Shown here in pieces: positions 50,983 to 60,483 of a DNA stretch of 64,000 nucleotides (the stretch's first letter is position 1; every line of letters starts with the position of its first letter). Position numbers and translations under genes: made by a program. Under the pieces are notes generated by a model. It saw only the letters and a program-made list of their open reading frames with translations, was not told the DNA's origin and ran no database searches. Origin of the DNA: Burkholderia cepacia (lineage in GTDB: Bacteria > Pseudomonadota > Gammaproteobacteria > Burkholderiales > Burkholderiaceae); the NCBI RefSeq assembly GCF_001039005.1, contig NZ_LDWR01000035.1, forward strand, positions 1-64,000, written 5' to 3'.

Positions 50983-52125
50983 ATGAATATCAAAATGCAG
51001 AAGCTGTTGCCGATCACCGCTGCGGCGATGCTGTGCGTTGCAGCTGCAAGCAACGCGGCCGCCGATCAAGTCGTCAAGATCGGCCACGTCGCGCCCTTGA
51101 CGGGCGGCATTGCACACCTGGGCAAGGACAACGAAAACGGTGCACGTCTCGCAGTCGAGGAGATCAACGCCAAGGGTCTCACGATCGGCGGCCAGAAGAT
51201 TACGCTGCAACTCGACGCGCAGGATGACGCGGCCGACCCGCGGCAGGCTACGCAGGTTGCGCAGAAGCTCGTCGACGACAAGGTCGTCGCGGTGGTCGGC
51301 CACCTGAACTCGGGCACGTCGATCCCGGCCTCGAAGATCTACAGCGATGCGGGCATCGTGCAGATCTCGCCGTCGGCGACCAACCCGGCCTACACGCAGC
51401 AAGGCTTCAAGACCACGTACCGCGTGGTGGCGACCGATGCGCAGCAGGGCCCGGCACTCGCGAACTACGCGCACTCGAAGGGCATCAAGAGCGTGGCGGT
51501 GGTCGACGATTCGACCGCATACGGCCAGGGTCTCGCGAACGAGTTCGAGAAGAAGGCCAAGGCGCTCGGCCTGAACGTGATGTCGCACGACGCGACCAAC
51601 GACAAGGCAGTCGACTTCCGCGCGATTCTGACGAAGATCAAGGGCGAAAACCCGGACGCGATCATGTACGGCGGCATGGACGCCACGGGCGGCCCGTTCG
51701 CGAAGCAGGCGAAGCAGCTCGGCCTGCGCGCGAAGATCCTCGCGGGCGACGGCGTGTGCACGGAAAAGCTGGCCGACCTGGCCGGCGACGCGACCGACAA
51801 CATCGTGTGTTCGGAAGCCGGTGCCTCGCTCGAGAAGATGCCGGGCGGCGGCGCGTTCAAGGCGAAGTACGAGAAGCGCTTCGGCCAGCCGATCCAGATC
51901 TACGCACCGTTCACGTATGACGCCGTGTACATCATCGTCGATGCGATGAAGCGCTCGAACTCGGCGGATCCGGCGAAGATCCTCGGGGCGATGCCGGCGA
52001 CGAACTACACGGGCGTGATCGGCAACACGACCTTCGATTCGAAGGGCGATCTGAAACACGGCGTGATCTCGCTGTACAACTACAAGAGCGGCAAGAAGTC
52101 GCTGCTCGACGAAGTGAAGATGTAA
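50983..52125 (+). CDS. Branched-chain amino-acid-type ABC transporter periplasmic binding protein
   Basis: 380 aa from ATG 50983 with GGAG upstream. Signal peptide MNIKMQKLLPITAAAMLCVA with cleavage near SNAAA-DQ. The mature protein is a type I periplasmic binding fold of the LivJ/LivK/BraC family: VVKIGHVAPLTGGIAHLGKD, VVGHLNSGTSIPASKIYSDA, QISPSATNPAYT, and DDSTAYGQGLANEF. No permease or ATPase genes are adjacent, so the rest of the transporter must be elsewhere, an orphan arrangement common for abundant Liv-type binding proteins. Strong terminator downstream. Confidence 0.93.
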   Translation: MNIKMQKLLPITAAAMLCVAAASNAAADQVVKIGHVAPLTGGIAHLGKDNENGARLAVEEINAKGLTIGGQKITLQLDAQDDAADPRQATQVAQKLVDDKVVAVVGHLNSGTSIPASKIYSDAGIVQISPSATNPAYTQQGFKTTYRVVATDAQQGPALANYAHSKGIKSVAVVDDSTAYGQGLANEFEKKAKALGLNVMSHDATNDKAVDFRAILTKIKGENPDAIMYGGMDATGGPFAKQAKQLGLRAKILAGDGVCTEKLADLAGDATDNIVCSEAGASLEKMPGGGAFKAKYEKRFGQPIQIYAPFTYDAVYIIVDAMKRSNSADPAKILGAMPATNYTGVIGNTTFDSKGDLKHGVISLYNYKSGKKSLLDEVKM

Positions 52126-52151
52126 CGCAAAAAGCGGCCGACAGTAGGGGT

Positions 52152-52190
52152 GAAAGCGCGCATGCGGCAACGCATGCGCGCTTTCTTTTT
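52152..52190 (+). terminator. Terminator after the binding-protein gene
   Basis: GAAAGCGCGCATGCG (52152-52166), loop GCAA, CGCATGCGCGCTTTC (52171-52185), then five T: a perfect 15-bp stem, also usable by the convergent MFS gene. Confidence 0.92.
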
Positions 52191-52210
52191 GGCCGGCGTG
52201 CGCCGTGCCG

Positions 52211-53428
52211 TCAGATCTTCAGGTGCGCGAGCACCTTCGGCGCGACGGCCGCGACGAGCGCCGCGCACAGCGCGACGACCGACAGGCCGATGGTCAGGTT
52301 CGCGGCCTGCGCGACCGCGCCGATCACGACCGGACCGAACAGCAGTCCGAAATACGCGAGCCCCGCCACATGCGCGAGCCCTTCGGCCGCGTGGATGCCC
52401 TTCACGCGCGCGGCGGCCGCGAACAGCACGGGCATCATGTTCGCGAGGCCGAGGCCCATCAGCGTGAAGCCGGTCAGCACCGCGGCCGGATACGGCAGCA
52501 GCAGCGCGCCGATCATCCCCGCGCACGCGAGCGACGCGCTCGCGAACACGAGCTGCGGCGCGCCGAAGCGGGCGCGCACGGCGTCGCCCGCGAAGCGCGC
52601 GATGGCCATCCCGCCCGAGAATGCCGCGTACGCGGCGCTCGCGAGCGCCGGGCTCGCCGCGACGACGTCGCGCATGTAGACCGTCGCCCAGTCGTACATC
52701 GCGCCTTCGGCGATCAGCGCGACGAGCGCGATGCCGCCGAGCATCCACAACGCGGGCGAGCGCCAGCGGTTGCCGCCGCCGTGCGCGTGTTCGTGGTGCG
52801 GCACATGCGGCAGCACGGCCGGGCTCGCGACCACGAGCACCGCCGCGCTCGCCGCCGCCGCGAGCGCGAGATGCACGGCCGGCGCCATGCCGGCCGACAG
52901 CAGCGCGCCGCCGGCCGCCGCGCCCGACATCCCGCCGATGCTGAACATGCCGTGCAGCGACGACATGATCGGCTTGCCGAGCGCGATCTCGACCGCGCTG
53001 GCCTCGGCGTTCATCGCGACGTCGAGCGTCGCCATCGAGAAGCCGAACAGCGCGAGCACGGCGAGCAGCATCCAGTAGTCGGGCACGACGAGGATCAGCG
53101 CCGCGCACGCGGACATCACGAGCCCGCCCGCGAGGCACGCGGTGCGCGAGCCGACGCGCGTGATCCAGCGCGCGATGGTCAGCATCGCGGCGATCGAGCC
53201 GCCGGCGACCGCGAACAGCGCGATCGACAGCATCCCGGGGCTCAGCGCGAACTTGTCGCGCACGGTCGGCACGTGCACGCCCCATGACGCGTACATCATG
53301 CCGGCGACGAAGAACAGCGCCATCGACGCGGTGCGCGCCCGCTGGCGGGCCGGGAGCGACAGCACGCGATGCGCGTCGGGCGGCGCGGCGAACGGGGACG
53401 ACGATTCGGGGGAAGCGGATTCGGACAC
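52211..53428 (-). CDS. MFS transporter
   Basis: 405 aa if started at GTG 53428 (SESASPESSSPFAAPPDAHR); TTG 53443 is an alternative, and the frame is open far upstream only because of the GC-rich context. About 12 hydrophobic segments, the first at ~35-55 (ASMALFFVAGMMYASWGVHV). The cytoplasmic loop is R-W-I-T-R-V-G-S-R, and FSMATLDVAMNAEASAVE resembles the fucose-permease/YbjJ-like sub-group (D-x-x-x-N-A). A His-rich insert (HVPHHEHAHGGG) divides the halves. Substrate unknown. Confidence 0.85.
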   Translation of the reverse strand: MSESASPESSSPFAAPPDAHRVLSLPARQRARTASMALFFVAGMMYASWGVHVPTVRDKFALSPGMLSIALFAVAGGSIAAMLTIARWITRVGSRTACLAGGLVMSACAALILVVPDYWMLLAVLALFGFSMATLDVAMNAEASAVEIALGKPIMSSLHGMFSIGGMSGAAAGGALLSAGMAPAVHLALAAAASAAVLVVASPAVLPHVPHHEHAHGGGNRWRSPALWMLGGIALVALIAEGAMYDWATVYMRDVVAASPALASAAYAAFSGGMAIARFAGDAVRARFGAPQLVFASASLACAGMIGALLLPYPAAVLTGFTLMGLGLANMMPVLFAAAARVKGIHAAEGLAHVAGLAYFGLLFGPVVIGAVAQAANLTIGLSVVALCAALVAAVAPKVLAHLKI

Positions 53429-53648
53429 GGGGAGGCTCGTCAAAAAATGCGCGGACGCATGCGGCGTCCGTCGGAATCGTCCGATTCTATCGAACCGCTT
53501 ACGATCCTGCCGGGCGATGTCCGTTCGGCCGATGGCCGGGGCGGGCTGCATCGGCCGTTCGACCGATGCGCGATGCGCAGCGCCCGCGGGTAACATCGAA
53601 GCACACGCGGCGGGCCCGGCTCGCCGTCCTTCGACCGCAGGAGTCCTC

Positions 53649-54308
53649 TTGAACATCGATCCCGCCTTCGCCCTGCACCTGCTGCACCGCTGCGCGCTCG
53701 GCACGCTCGCCACCCATGCGCGCGATCCGCAGGGCTTCCCCTATCCGACCGTCGTCCCGTTCGCGCCCGATGCAAGCCATCGGCCCGTGATCCTCGTGAG
53801 CGGCCTTGCCGAGCACACGCGCAATCTCGCCGCCGATCCGCGCGCGGGCTTCCTCGTCGTCGACGCACCCGGCGGCGACGTGCTGAACGCCGAGCGCGCG
53901 ACGCTGCTCGGCCGGTTCGTACCGCTCGGCGACGATCCGCATGTGAGCGCGCGCTACCGGCGCTACGAGCCGGACGCCGCGCGCTATCTTGCGCTCGGCG
54001 ATTTCACGTTCTGGGCGCTCGACATCGAGCGGCTGCGCTATATCGGCGGCTTCGGGCGCATGGGCTGGGTCGACGGCACCCTTCTCGATGCGCTGCCGCC
54101 GCTCGCTTTCGACGAGGAACAGGCGCTGTGGGACGCATACGATGCCGGCGATGCGCGTCGCGACGGGCTCGAATTGCTCGGCGTCGATCGCCATGGCGCC
54201 GATTGGCGATGCGACGGCCGCCGCGTGCGCACGCCATTCGATGCGCCGTCGGCCGATACCGGCGCGCTGCGCGACCGGCTGATCGCGTGCGCTCGGGATG
54301 TGGCGTGA
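53649..54308 (+). CDS. HugZ/pyridoxamine-5'-phosphate-oxidase-like FMN-binding split-barrel protein
   Basis: 219 aa from TTG 53649 with AGGAG seven bases upstream; upstream in-frame starts would overlap the divergent MFS gene. Split-barrel segment ALGTLATHARDPQGFPYPTV, ILVSGLAEHTRNLAADPRAG, ATLLGRFVPL, and ALGDFTFWALDIERLRYIGG with the conserved FGRMGWVDG (F-G-x-A/M-x-W-V). The HugZ group includes haem-degrading enzymes, but many are uncharacterised. It has the HugZ-type C-terminal helical part rather than the short PNPOx form. Haem iron use is only a possibility. Confidence 0.82.
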   Translation: MNIDPAFALHLLHRCALGTLATHARDPQGFPYPTVVPFAPDASHRPVILVSGLAEHTRNLAADPRAGFLVVDAPGGDVLNAERATLLGRFVPLGDDPHVSARYRRYEPDAARYLALGDFTFWALDIERLRYIGGFGRMGWVDGTLLDALPPLAFDEEQALWDAYDAGDARRDGLELLGVDRHGADWRCDGRRVRTPFDAPSADTGALRDRLIACARDVA

Positions 54309-54662
54309 CGTCGCGGGTGCCGATTTGTCCGTTTAGCAAAACGTGCCGTCCGATTTTTGCAAAGCTGTCGTCCTATGAAAGCTTTGATTTTTCGAATGCA
54401 GGGTAATTGCGTATGTTGATAGGCCGAATTGACAATCGCTAATGTCCTAATCTCTGTGTAGAGACGTAAAAATTTGAGAAATGGCCGCGGCCGGTCAAAA
54501 TGACATGTGCGAAATTCAATTGGCCTCGGGATTTTCATGAATCTCGCTTCTATCAAATCTTTTTTGTGCTAATCTCTGCCTTCGAAAATCCGAGGCACAT
54601 ATATTTCATGAATGGTGAGCTGGCTGCAGACCGGCGCCATTGGTCAGATAGAAAGGGAAACT
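54309..54662. other. AT-rich region upstream of the second H-NS gene
   Basis: 354 bp, markedly AT-rich compared with flanks. A TTGACA at 54429-54434 has no good -10 at 16-18 bp. No gene seen. Likely carries the promoter and possible autoregulatory H-NS sites. Confidence 0.4.
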
Positions 54663-54956
54663 ATGTCTTCTTACAAGGACCTGCTGGCCCAGCGGGAGAA
54701 GCTGGAGAAGCAAATCGAAGAAGCGAAGTCGCGTGAATACGCTGAAGTGCTGAATGACGTGAAGCAGAAAATTGCCGACTATGGCTTTTCGCTCGCCGAT
54801 CTCGGTCTCAGCCGCGCGAAGGCAGGTAAGGTTGGCCGTCCGCGCGCAGGCGTGGCCGCGAAATACCGCGATCCGGAAACGGGCGCGACGTGGTCGGGCC
54901 GCGGCAAGCCGCCGCGCTGGATTGCTGGCAAGAACCGCGAACAGTTTGCGATTTAA
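54663..54956 (+). CDS. H-NS-family nucleoid protein (second paralogue)
   Basis: 97 aa from ATG 54663 with AAGGGA upstream. Coiled-coil N-terminus (MSSYKDLLAQREKLEKQIEE), linker SRAKAGKVGRPRAGVAAK, and DNA-binding domain YRDPETGATWSGRGKPPRWI ending AGKNREQFAI. The C-terminal domain is nearly identical to that of the 18895-19191 paralogue while the oligomerisation helix differs. Likely a xenogeneic silencer able to form hetero-oligomers. Ends at a strong terminator. Confidence 0.93.
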   Translation: MSSYKDLLAQREKLEKQIEEAKSREYAEVLNDVKQKIADYGFSLADLGLSRAKAGKVGRPRAGVAAKYRDPETGATWSGRGKPPRWIAGKNREQFAI

Positions 54957-54987
54957 ACGTTTGTTTAAGTCGTCTGTTCTTCAAAAG

Positions 54988-55020
54988 AGCCGCGTGTCCG
55001 TTCAGGAGCGCGGCTTTTTT
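54988..55020 (+). terminator. Terminator after the second H-NS gene
   Basis: AGCCGCG (54988-54994) pairs with CGCGGCT (55009-55015), 14-nt loop, followed by TTTTTT. Confidence 0.85.
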
Positions 55021-55198
55021 GTTTCCGGGCGCTGGCAGGCACTCGGACATTGTCATAAAAATGTAAGAATGGCGTGTGAATGAAAATACGACACGTTCGC
55101 ATAAGCGGTTGATTTAAATGAGAAATTTGTGGGTATTGGACGGGTTCGCGACGCGCCTTTGATAGAATTGCGTATCGCACACCGATATCTCATATTTC

Positions 55199-56356
55199 AT
55201 GTCCACGTTTTCCGGCGACGCTCAGAGCGCAGATAAGCACGCGGTTGCGCGCAAGAGCACACTCGTCAGTATTGTTCTGAATGTCGTACTTGCGACATTT
55301 CAGATCGTCGTCGGCACGATTGCGCATTCGCAGGCATTGATTGCCGACGGTGTGCATTCGATATCCGATTTGATCTCGGATTTTGTCGTGCTGGTTGCGA
55401 ATCGGCATAGCGGTGCATCGCCCGATGCCGACCACAATTACGGACACAGTCGCTACGAGACGGTCGCGTCGCTGTTTCTCGGCGCGATCCTGATTGCGGT
55501 CGGGATCGGCATGCTCTGGCGGGCCGGCGACCGGCTCGTTAATCTCGAAAACATTCCGGCCGTGCATTTTTCCGCGCTGATCGTTGCGCTGACGGTGCTC
55601 GTGTCGAAAGAGGCGCTGTTTCGCTACATGCTGCGCGAGGCGCGGCGCGTGCGTTCGGCGATGCTCGTCGCGAACGCATGGCACGCGCGTTCGGATGCCG
55701 CGTCGTCGCTCGTCGTCGCGATCGGCATCGTCGGCAGCCTGGCCGGCGTGCGGCTGCTCGACCCGATCGCGGCCGCGATCGTCGGCTTCATGGTCGCGCG
55801 CATGGGCTGGACGTTCGGTTATGACGCGTTGCAGGACCTGTCCGACCGCGCGCTCGATACGGCCGACACGACCGAGATTCGCGCGTTGCTCGCGGCGACG
55901 CCCGGCGTGCGCGACGTGCACGACCTGCGCACGCGCAAGATGGGCGACGCCGCGCTCGTCGATGCGCACATCCTCGTCGATCCGAAGATCTCCGTCTCCG
56001 AAGGGCATTACATCGCCGAGACCGCGCGTGCACGCGTGCTGTCCGACCCGCGCGTGCTTGACGCGCTGATCCATGTCGACCCGGAGAACGATGCGGCGCG
56101 CCGTCCGGCGCTCGCGCTGCCGCCGCGCGGCGAGATCGCGGCACGGCTCGAGGCCGCGCTCGCGCAGCGCGGGCTGCGTGCGGCGGCGATCAACCTGCAT
56201 TACCTGAGTACGGGGCTCGAGATCGACGTGACGCTCGCCAGCGATCCGCACGACACCGATGCGGCGCTGGGCGGCCGGCTCGACGTCGCCGCGCTGGAGC
56301 GCGAGTTCGGCGCGCGCCGGATCGGTTTCACGCGCGCGATGCCCGTGCAGGCGTAA
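55199..56356 (+). CDS. Cation diffusion facilitator (CDF) metal exporter
   Basis: 385 aa. Six membrane helices in ~20-215 with metal site residues in ALIADGVHSISDLISDFVVL (D-x-x-H-S-x-x-D) and VANAWHARSDAASSLVV (H-x3-D), then a C-terminal cytoplasmic ferredoxin-like domain and an extra ~80-residue tail. The D/H-D/D site is the general divalent type (Zn/Fe/Mn/Co); specificity not assignable. AT-rich promoter region before it. Convergent with the Lrp gene (51-bp gap). Confidence 0.9.
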   Translation: MSTFSGDAQSADKHAVARKSTLVSIVLNVVLATFQIVVGTIAHSQALIADGVHSISDLISDFVVLVANRHSGASPDADHNYGHSRYETVASLFLGAILIAVGIGMLWRAGDRLVNLENIPAVHFSALIVALTVLVSKEALFRYMLREARRVRSAMLVANAWHARSDAASSLVVAIGIVGSLAGVRLLDPIAAAIVGFMVARMGWTFGYDALQDLSDRALDTADTTEIRALLAATPGVRDVHDLRTRKMGDAALVDAHILVDPKISVSEGHYIAETARARVLSDPRVLDALIHVDPENDAARRPALALPPRGEIAARLEAALAQRGLRAAAINLHYLSTGLEIDVTLASDPHDTDAALGGRLDVAALEREFGARRIGFTRAMPVQA

Positions 56357-56407
56357 CAGGGCCGCCGAGAACGGTCACTGCGACCGGGAGCCGGCCGCGC
56401 CCGCGCG

Positions 56408-56878
56408 TTACAGCGGCAGTTGCGTGTCGAACTTGATCTCGCGCAGCACCACGCTCGTGCGCACCTGCGACACGGCCGGAATCTTGAAGATGCGCTCGTG
56501 CAGGAACACGTCGTAGGCCTTGATGTCCGGTGCGACGATCTTGAGGATGTAATCGGCTTCGCCGGTCGTGCTGTAGCACTCGGTGACTTCCGGGCAGGTC
56601 GCGATCTCGCGCTCGAACTGTTCGACGCCGCCTTCGTTGTGGCGGGTCAGGTGCACGTGCGCGAGCGCACAGACGTGCAGGCCGAGCTTTTCGCGATCGA
56701 GCAGCGCCGTGTAGCGCTGGATCACGCCCGACTGTTCCATGTCCTTGATGCGCCGCCAGCATGGCGTGCTCGACAGACCGACCTGGTCGGAGATTTCCTG
56801 TACGGAACGGCGCGCGTCGAGCTGCAACAGGCGAAGGATTTTTTGCGAAAAGGAATCGAGCGTCACCTGCGCCTCCAT
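56408..56878 (-). CDS. Lrp/AsnC family transcriptional regulator
   Basis: 156 aa. N-terminal winged helix-turn-helix (FSQKILRLLQLDARRSVQEI, SDQVGLSSTPCWRRIKDMEQ, SGVIQRYTALLD) and a C-terminal RAM domain (EVTECYSTTGEADYILKIVA with the conserved G-x-x-D-Y). Close to the Lrp-like group acting on nearby amino-acid genes; no obvious target is adjacent. It forms octamer-like assemblies in the family and responds to amino acids. Confidence 0.93.
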   Translation of the reverse strand: MEAQVTLDSFSQKILRLLQLDARRSVQEISDQVGLSSTPCWRRIKDMEQSGVIQRYTALLDREKLGLHVCALAHVHLTRHNEGGVEQFEREIATCPEVTECYSTTGEADYILKIVAPDIKAYDVFLHERIFKIPAVSQVRTSVVLREIKFDTQLPL

Positions 56879-56957
56879 GCGGCAGCTACAACATGCTGAA
56901 TGTTAGAGGGCCGGGAAAGGAAAGGCAATCTGGCGCGGCGCTGTTGAGCGAGATTCG

Positions 56958-57617
56958 CTAATTTGCCCGCGGATCCGTGGGGATTTGTCCCGCCCCCGCG
57001 TTTTCCGACCGATCGGTGTCCGACACGGCGAGGCCTGCGAGCGCGGCCTGCTGCCGGCGCAGGTCGGCGAGCATGTTGCAGAACAGCGCGCCTTGCTCGA
57101 TCGCGTCGTCGAGCGCGACGTGCGTGTGCGGATGGTCGTCGAACCAGTGCTTCGGAAAGCGCGGCTTGATCGCCTTGCGGTACGGCAGGCCGGTCATCGC
57201 GAACGCGAGCGTCTTGATGTCGAGCGCCGACCACGAGAACGGGCAGCGTCCCGCGAAGCGCATCATGTACCAGAACATGAACGTGAAGTCGAAGCCGGCC
57301 GGCATCGCGACGAACACCGGCTTGCCGGGCAGCGCCTCGACCCAGTCGACGTACGCGACCAGCGCCGCCTCCGGCGCCTGCAGGTCGCGCCGGCAGGCGG
57401 CCCAGGCTTCGGGCTCGGTCTTCCACCATGCTTCCTGCACCGGATGCGCCTGCGCGCCGGGCAGCGTCTCGAGGTTCGCCGAGAACGTCGCGATCAGCTG
57501 CTTGTCCTCGGTGTAGGCGGCCGATGCGAAGCTCAGCATCGAGTGTGGGCCGGGAATCGGGCCGTCGGCTTCGACGTCGGTGCTGACGTAGATTTCCGGG
57601 ATGGCGGTCTGGTTCAT
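56958..57617 (-). CDS. DEDD-family 3'-5' exonuclease
   Basis: 219 aa from ATG 57617, overlapping the stop of the metallo-hydrolase gene by 4 bp (ATGA). Exo I motif [11 protein letters not shown] (Asp and Glu), exo II-like region with [16 protein letters not shown] (Asp), and exo [17 protein letters not shown] (H-x4-D). Similar to stand-alone exonuclease/RNase T-like proteins of the DnaQ fold rather than a polymerase subunit. Substrate RNA or DNA unknown. Translationally coupled to the upstream hydrolase. Confidence 0.82.
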   Translation of the reverse strand: MNQTAIPEIYVSTDVEADGPIPGPHSMLSFASAAYTEDKQLIATFSANLETLPGAQAHPVQEAWWKTEPEAWAACRRDLQAPEAALVAYVDWVEALPGKPVFVAMPAGFDFTFMFWYMMRFAGRCPFSWSALDIKTLAFAMTGLPYRKAIKPRFPKHWFDDHPHTHVALDDAIEQGALFCNMLADLRRQQAALAGLAVSDTDRSENAGAGQIPTDPRAN

Positions 57618-58258
57618 CCGAATACCTTGTCGGACACGAACGGGTTCGTGCGGCGCTCGTCGCCGAATGTCGAGACGGGGCCGTGGCCCGGCACGAACGT
57701 GACGTCGTCGCCGAGCGGCCACAGCTTCTCCTTGATCGAACGGACGAGATCCGCGTGATTGCCGCGCGGGAAATCGGTACGGCCGATCGAGCCCGCGAAC
57801 AGCACGTCGCCGACGATCGCGACGCGATGCGCGCGGCTGAAGAACACGACATGGCCGGGCGTGTGGCCCGGGCAGTGATAGACCTCGAGCGTCTCGTCGC
57901 CGAACTGCACGGTGTCGCCATCGTTCAGCCAGTGGTCCGGCTCGAAGGTTTCGGCGGCCGGAAAGCCGAAGCGCTCGCTCTGCATCGGCAGCTTCTCGAT
58001 CCAGAAGCGCTCTTCTTCCTGCGGCCCCTCGATCGGCACGCCGTAGTGCGTCGCGAGCGTCTTCGCGCCCGCGCAGTGATCGATGTGCCCGTGCGTGAGC
58101 AGCACCTTCTCGACCTGCACGTTCTGCCGCGCGACTTCCTGTTCGATCCGGTCGAGATCGCCGCCCGGATCGACGACGGCGGCGCGGCCGGTCTTCTCGC
58201 AGACGAGCAGCGAGCAGTTCTGCTGGAACGGCGTGACCGGAATGAGCGTGACTTTCAT
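57614..58258 (-). CDS. Metallo-beta-lactamase-fold hydrolase (glyoxalase II-like)
   Basis: 214 aa from ATG 58258. Zinc motif [20 protein letters not shown] (H-x-H-x-D-H), further His in [14 protein letters not shown], Asp in [20 protein letters not shown] and a final His in [10 protein letters not shown]. The short form lacking the glutathione-binding C-terminal domain of true GloB, as in YcbL-type glyoxalase II enzymes. Gene order with the exonuclease suggests an operon. Confidence 0.9.
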   Translation of the reverse strand: MKVTLIPVTPFQQNCSLLVCEKTGRAAVVDPGGDLDRIEQEVARQNVQVEKVLLTHGHIDHCAGAKTLATHYGVPIEGPQEEERFWIEKLPMQSERFGFPAAETFEPDHWLNDGDTVQFGDETLEVYHCPGHTPGHVVFFSRAHRVAIVGDVLFAGSIGRTDFPRGNHADLVRSIKEKLWPLGDDVTFVPGHGPVSTFGDERRTNPFVSDKVFG

Positions 58259-58435
58259 GGAGACACCGGCGGCTAAAAGGAGCGATTGTACCGGTCGCGG
58301 GCGCTGCCTGCCGCCCGCGCGGCGCACGTCGCGACACGCAGCCGAGGGGATTCCCGGAGCATCCCGATTGTTACAACCATAGAGAGAATCAATGGTGTGG
58401 CGGGGGTGCTTTTCGAGACAGCCTTTTGGTTTATG

Positions 58436-58632
58436 TATAATGCGCTCCATTGCGCGTGAATTTCACGCAATTCGCTGGTGTTTCGGCCCCGTTAAATGGG
58501 GTGCCGGAAACACCGTCAAGCATCAGCCGCCGGGGAGTCCGGCGGTGTATCCAGCACCGAATATTCGGTGCTCACGTCTTGTCCGGCCGGGTGCTGCGCG
58601 CCCGCCTGCGGCCCTGCTGCCGCGCCGCCGGA
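58436..58632 (+). ncRNA. Candidate structured RNA or long leader upstream of rlpA
   Basis: A TATAAT at 58436-58441 is followed at once by a train of hairpins: GCGTGAA/TTCACGC (58454-58468), GGTGTTTC/GAAACACC enclosing GGCCCC (58477-58514), CCGCCGG/CCGGCGG (58527-58545), the perfect 20-bp palindrome AGCACCGAATATTCGGTGCT (58553-58572), and TCCGGC paired near 58626 with GCCGGA. No coding pattern. Either an sRNA or the ~470-nt leader of rlpA. No known RNA family was recognised. The whole gene-free stretch is 58259-58914; its last 250 bp show nothing clear. Confidence 0.4.
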
Positions 58633-58914
58633 TGAGGCCTGTGCCGCCGTTCCTGTGCGTTGGTCGTTTCGACGCGCGCGAACGTGAAGTCATGTTCGAT
58701 GGCGGCATGTGGGGTCTGGTCAGGCTGTTGGGGACAGGTTGCGCCAGACGTGAAAGCTAATCAGGACGGTTGCGGCATAGAGATGAGCCGCGCCCATGCT
58801 AGCCGCCTGCTCGAATTTCGAGCGGGGCGTGCACGCATTTGCCGTCCGGGCCGCGTGTCTGCGTTGTGAAGCAGCGTCGTCAAGCACCGGCCCGAACCAG
58901 AAGGCGACACGTCG

Positions 58915-59526
58915 ATGAACGTACGATTTCCGAGCCGATTCGGGACCATTGCATTATTTTTTGCGCTGACGGGCTGCGCGGTGCCACCCAGCCAGACCAC
59001 CGGAAGCGCGAACCAGAAGAACGCGGTCGACAAGACGGCCGCCGCCGCGAAGGCGGACAACGACAAGCAGCAACTGAATTTCGATTCCGCGCTGGCATCG
59101 ATGCCGGCGGCCGACGGCAAGGACGCGAAGAAACCGTCGCTGGCGGACGCCGAGCCGATCGATGGCAAGGATGTGTCCGACTTCCGCCAGACGGGTCGCG
59201 CATCGTGGTACGGGCGGGATTTCCACGGCCGCCGCACCGCGAACGGCGAGCGTTTCAACATGAACGCGCTCACCGCCGCGCACCGCACGCTGCCGCTGTC
59301 GTCGTACATCAAGGTGACGAACGCGTCGACCGGCAAGTGGGTCGTCGTGAAGGTCAACGATCGCGGGCCGTTCAAGCGCGGCCGTGTGCTCGACCTGTCG
59401 TATGCGGCCGCCAAGGTGATCGGCCTCGTGCATGCCGGCACGGGCCGCGTGAAGATCGAAGGGCTGTCGCCGCAGGAAGCGCGCGAGGCGCGCGACGAGA
59501 TGGTCGCGTCGCTGTCGGCGAAGTAA
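58915..59526 (+). CDS. rlpA: RlpA-family septal-ring-type lipoprotein
   Basis: 203 aa. Lipoprotein signal with lipobox FALTGC (Cys21), an Ala/Lys/Asp-rich linker to ~90, then a double-psi beta-barrel domain: [60 protein letters not shown] (catalytic-type Asp in V-N-D-R-G-P-F). No SPOR domain follows, unlike E. coli/Pseudomonas RlpA that cut denuded glycans at the septum, so septal targeting is uncertain. Ends in a terminator shared with rsmI. Confidence 0.9.
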   Translation: MNVRFPSRFGTIALFFALTGCAVPPSQTTGSANQKNAVDKTAAAAKADNDKQQLNFDSALASMPAADGKDAKKPSLADAEPIDGKDVSDFRQTGRASWYGRDFHGRRTANGERFNMNALTAAHRTLPLSSYIKVTNASTGKWVVVKVNDRGPFKRGRVLDLSYAAAKVIGLVHAGTGRVKIEGLSPQEAREARDEMVASLSAK

Positions 59527-59550
59527 CGCGGCGGTTCGTCCGCTTTTGCA

Positions 59551-59578
59551 CAAAGGGCTGCCTTCCGGCAGCCCTTTG
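59551..59578. terminator. Bidirectional terminator between rlpA and rsmI
   Basis: CAAAGGGCTGCC (59551-59562), loop TTCC, GGCAGCCCTTTG (59567-59578): 12-bp perfect stem between two convergent stops. Confidence 0.8.
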
Positions 59579-59604
59579 TCGTTTCTGCGCGGCGCCGTCG
59601 CGCG

Positions 59605-60483
59605 TCAGCCTTCCTTCAGCACGAGCGCACGCGCATACAGCGTGTTGCGCGACGCGCCCGTCAGCGCGGCCGCGAGCTTGGCCGCGCTCTTCACCGGCAC
59701 TTCTTCCAGCAGCAGCCTGAGCAGCGCGTCGTGCGCGGTGTCGTCGGCCTCGCCGCTCGTCGCCGGCGCGCCTTCGACGACCAGCACGAACTCGCCGCGC
59801 TGCCGGTTCGCATCGCCGGCGAGCCAGGTCTGTCCTTCGGCCAGGGTGCCCTGGAACAGCTGCTCGTGTAGCTTGGTGAGCTCGCGCGCGATCAGCAGCC
59901 GGCGCGCGGGGCCGAACGCGTCGGCGAGTGCGGCGACGGTTTCGGCGATCCGGTGCGGCGCTTCGTAGAACACCAGTGCATACGGGTGCGATACCAGCGC
60001 CTGCAGCGCGGTCGCGCGCTGTTTGGCCTTCGGCGGCAGGAAGCCTGCGAACGTGAACGCGCCGGCCCAGTCGCCGGCCACGCTCAGCGCGGTCACGGCC
60101 GCACTCGCGCCTGGCAGCGGGATCACCGCGAAGCCGGCGTCGCGCACCGCGTCGACGAGCCGCGCGCCCGGGTCCGAAATGCCGGGCGTGCCGGCGTCCG
60201 ATACGTAGGCCACGCGTTCGCCGGCGCGCAGGAGTTCGACCACGCGTTGCGCGGCTTCGCGTTCGTTGTGCTCGTGCACGGCGACGAGCGGTTTCGAGAT
60301 CCCGTAGCGGGCGAGCAGCTGGCCCGTGTTGCGGGTGTCTTCGGCCGCGATGCGGTCGACGAGGCCGAGCACGTGCAGCGCGCGCAGCGTGATGTCGGCG
60401 GTATTGCCGATCGGCGTGGCGACCACATAGAGCGCGGCGCTCGGGTAGTGCTGCGTATGCGCGAGTTCGAGGAGGGCAGTCAT
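59605..60483 (-). CDS. rsmI: 16S rRNA (cytidine-1402-2'-O)-methyltransferase RsmI
   Basis: 292 aa from ATG 60483. Tetrapyrrole-methylase-like fold: [58 protein letters not shown] (AdoMet loop), [36 protein letters not shown] and the C-terminal helical domain ending [20 protein letters not shown]. Methylates C1402 in the ribosomal P site with RsmH. Divergent from yraN, the two start codons sharing CATG at 60481-60484 (if yraN used its first ATG). Confidence 0.95.
   Translation of the reverse strand: MTALLELAHTQHYPSAALYVVATPIGNTADITLRALHVLGLVDRIAAEDTRNTGQLLARYGISKPLVAVHEHNEREAAQRVVELLRAGERVAYVSDAGTPGISDPGARLVDAVRDAGFAVIPLPGASAAVTALSVAGDWAGAFTFAGFLPPKAKQRATALQALVSHPYALVFYEAPHRIAETVAALADAFGPARRLLIARELTKLHEQLFQGTLAEGQTWLAGDANRQRGEFVLVVEGAPATSGEADDTAHDALLRLLLEEVPVKSAAKLAAALTGASRNTLYARALVLKEG

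Noticed and set aside
58436-58632. 6S RNA identity for the structured region
   Set aside because: The long closing stem with a central bubble and its flanking consensus were not recognisable.
58392-58760. 122-codon open frame within the candidate structured RNA
   Set aside because: Covers perfect hairpins and shows no family resemblance or ribosome site; better explained as non-coding.
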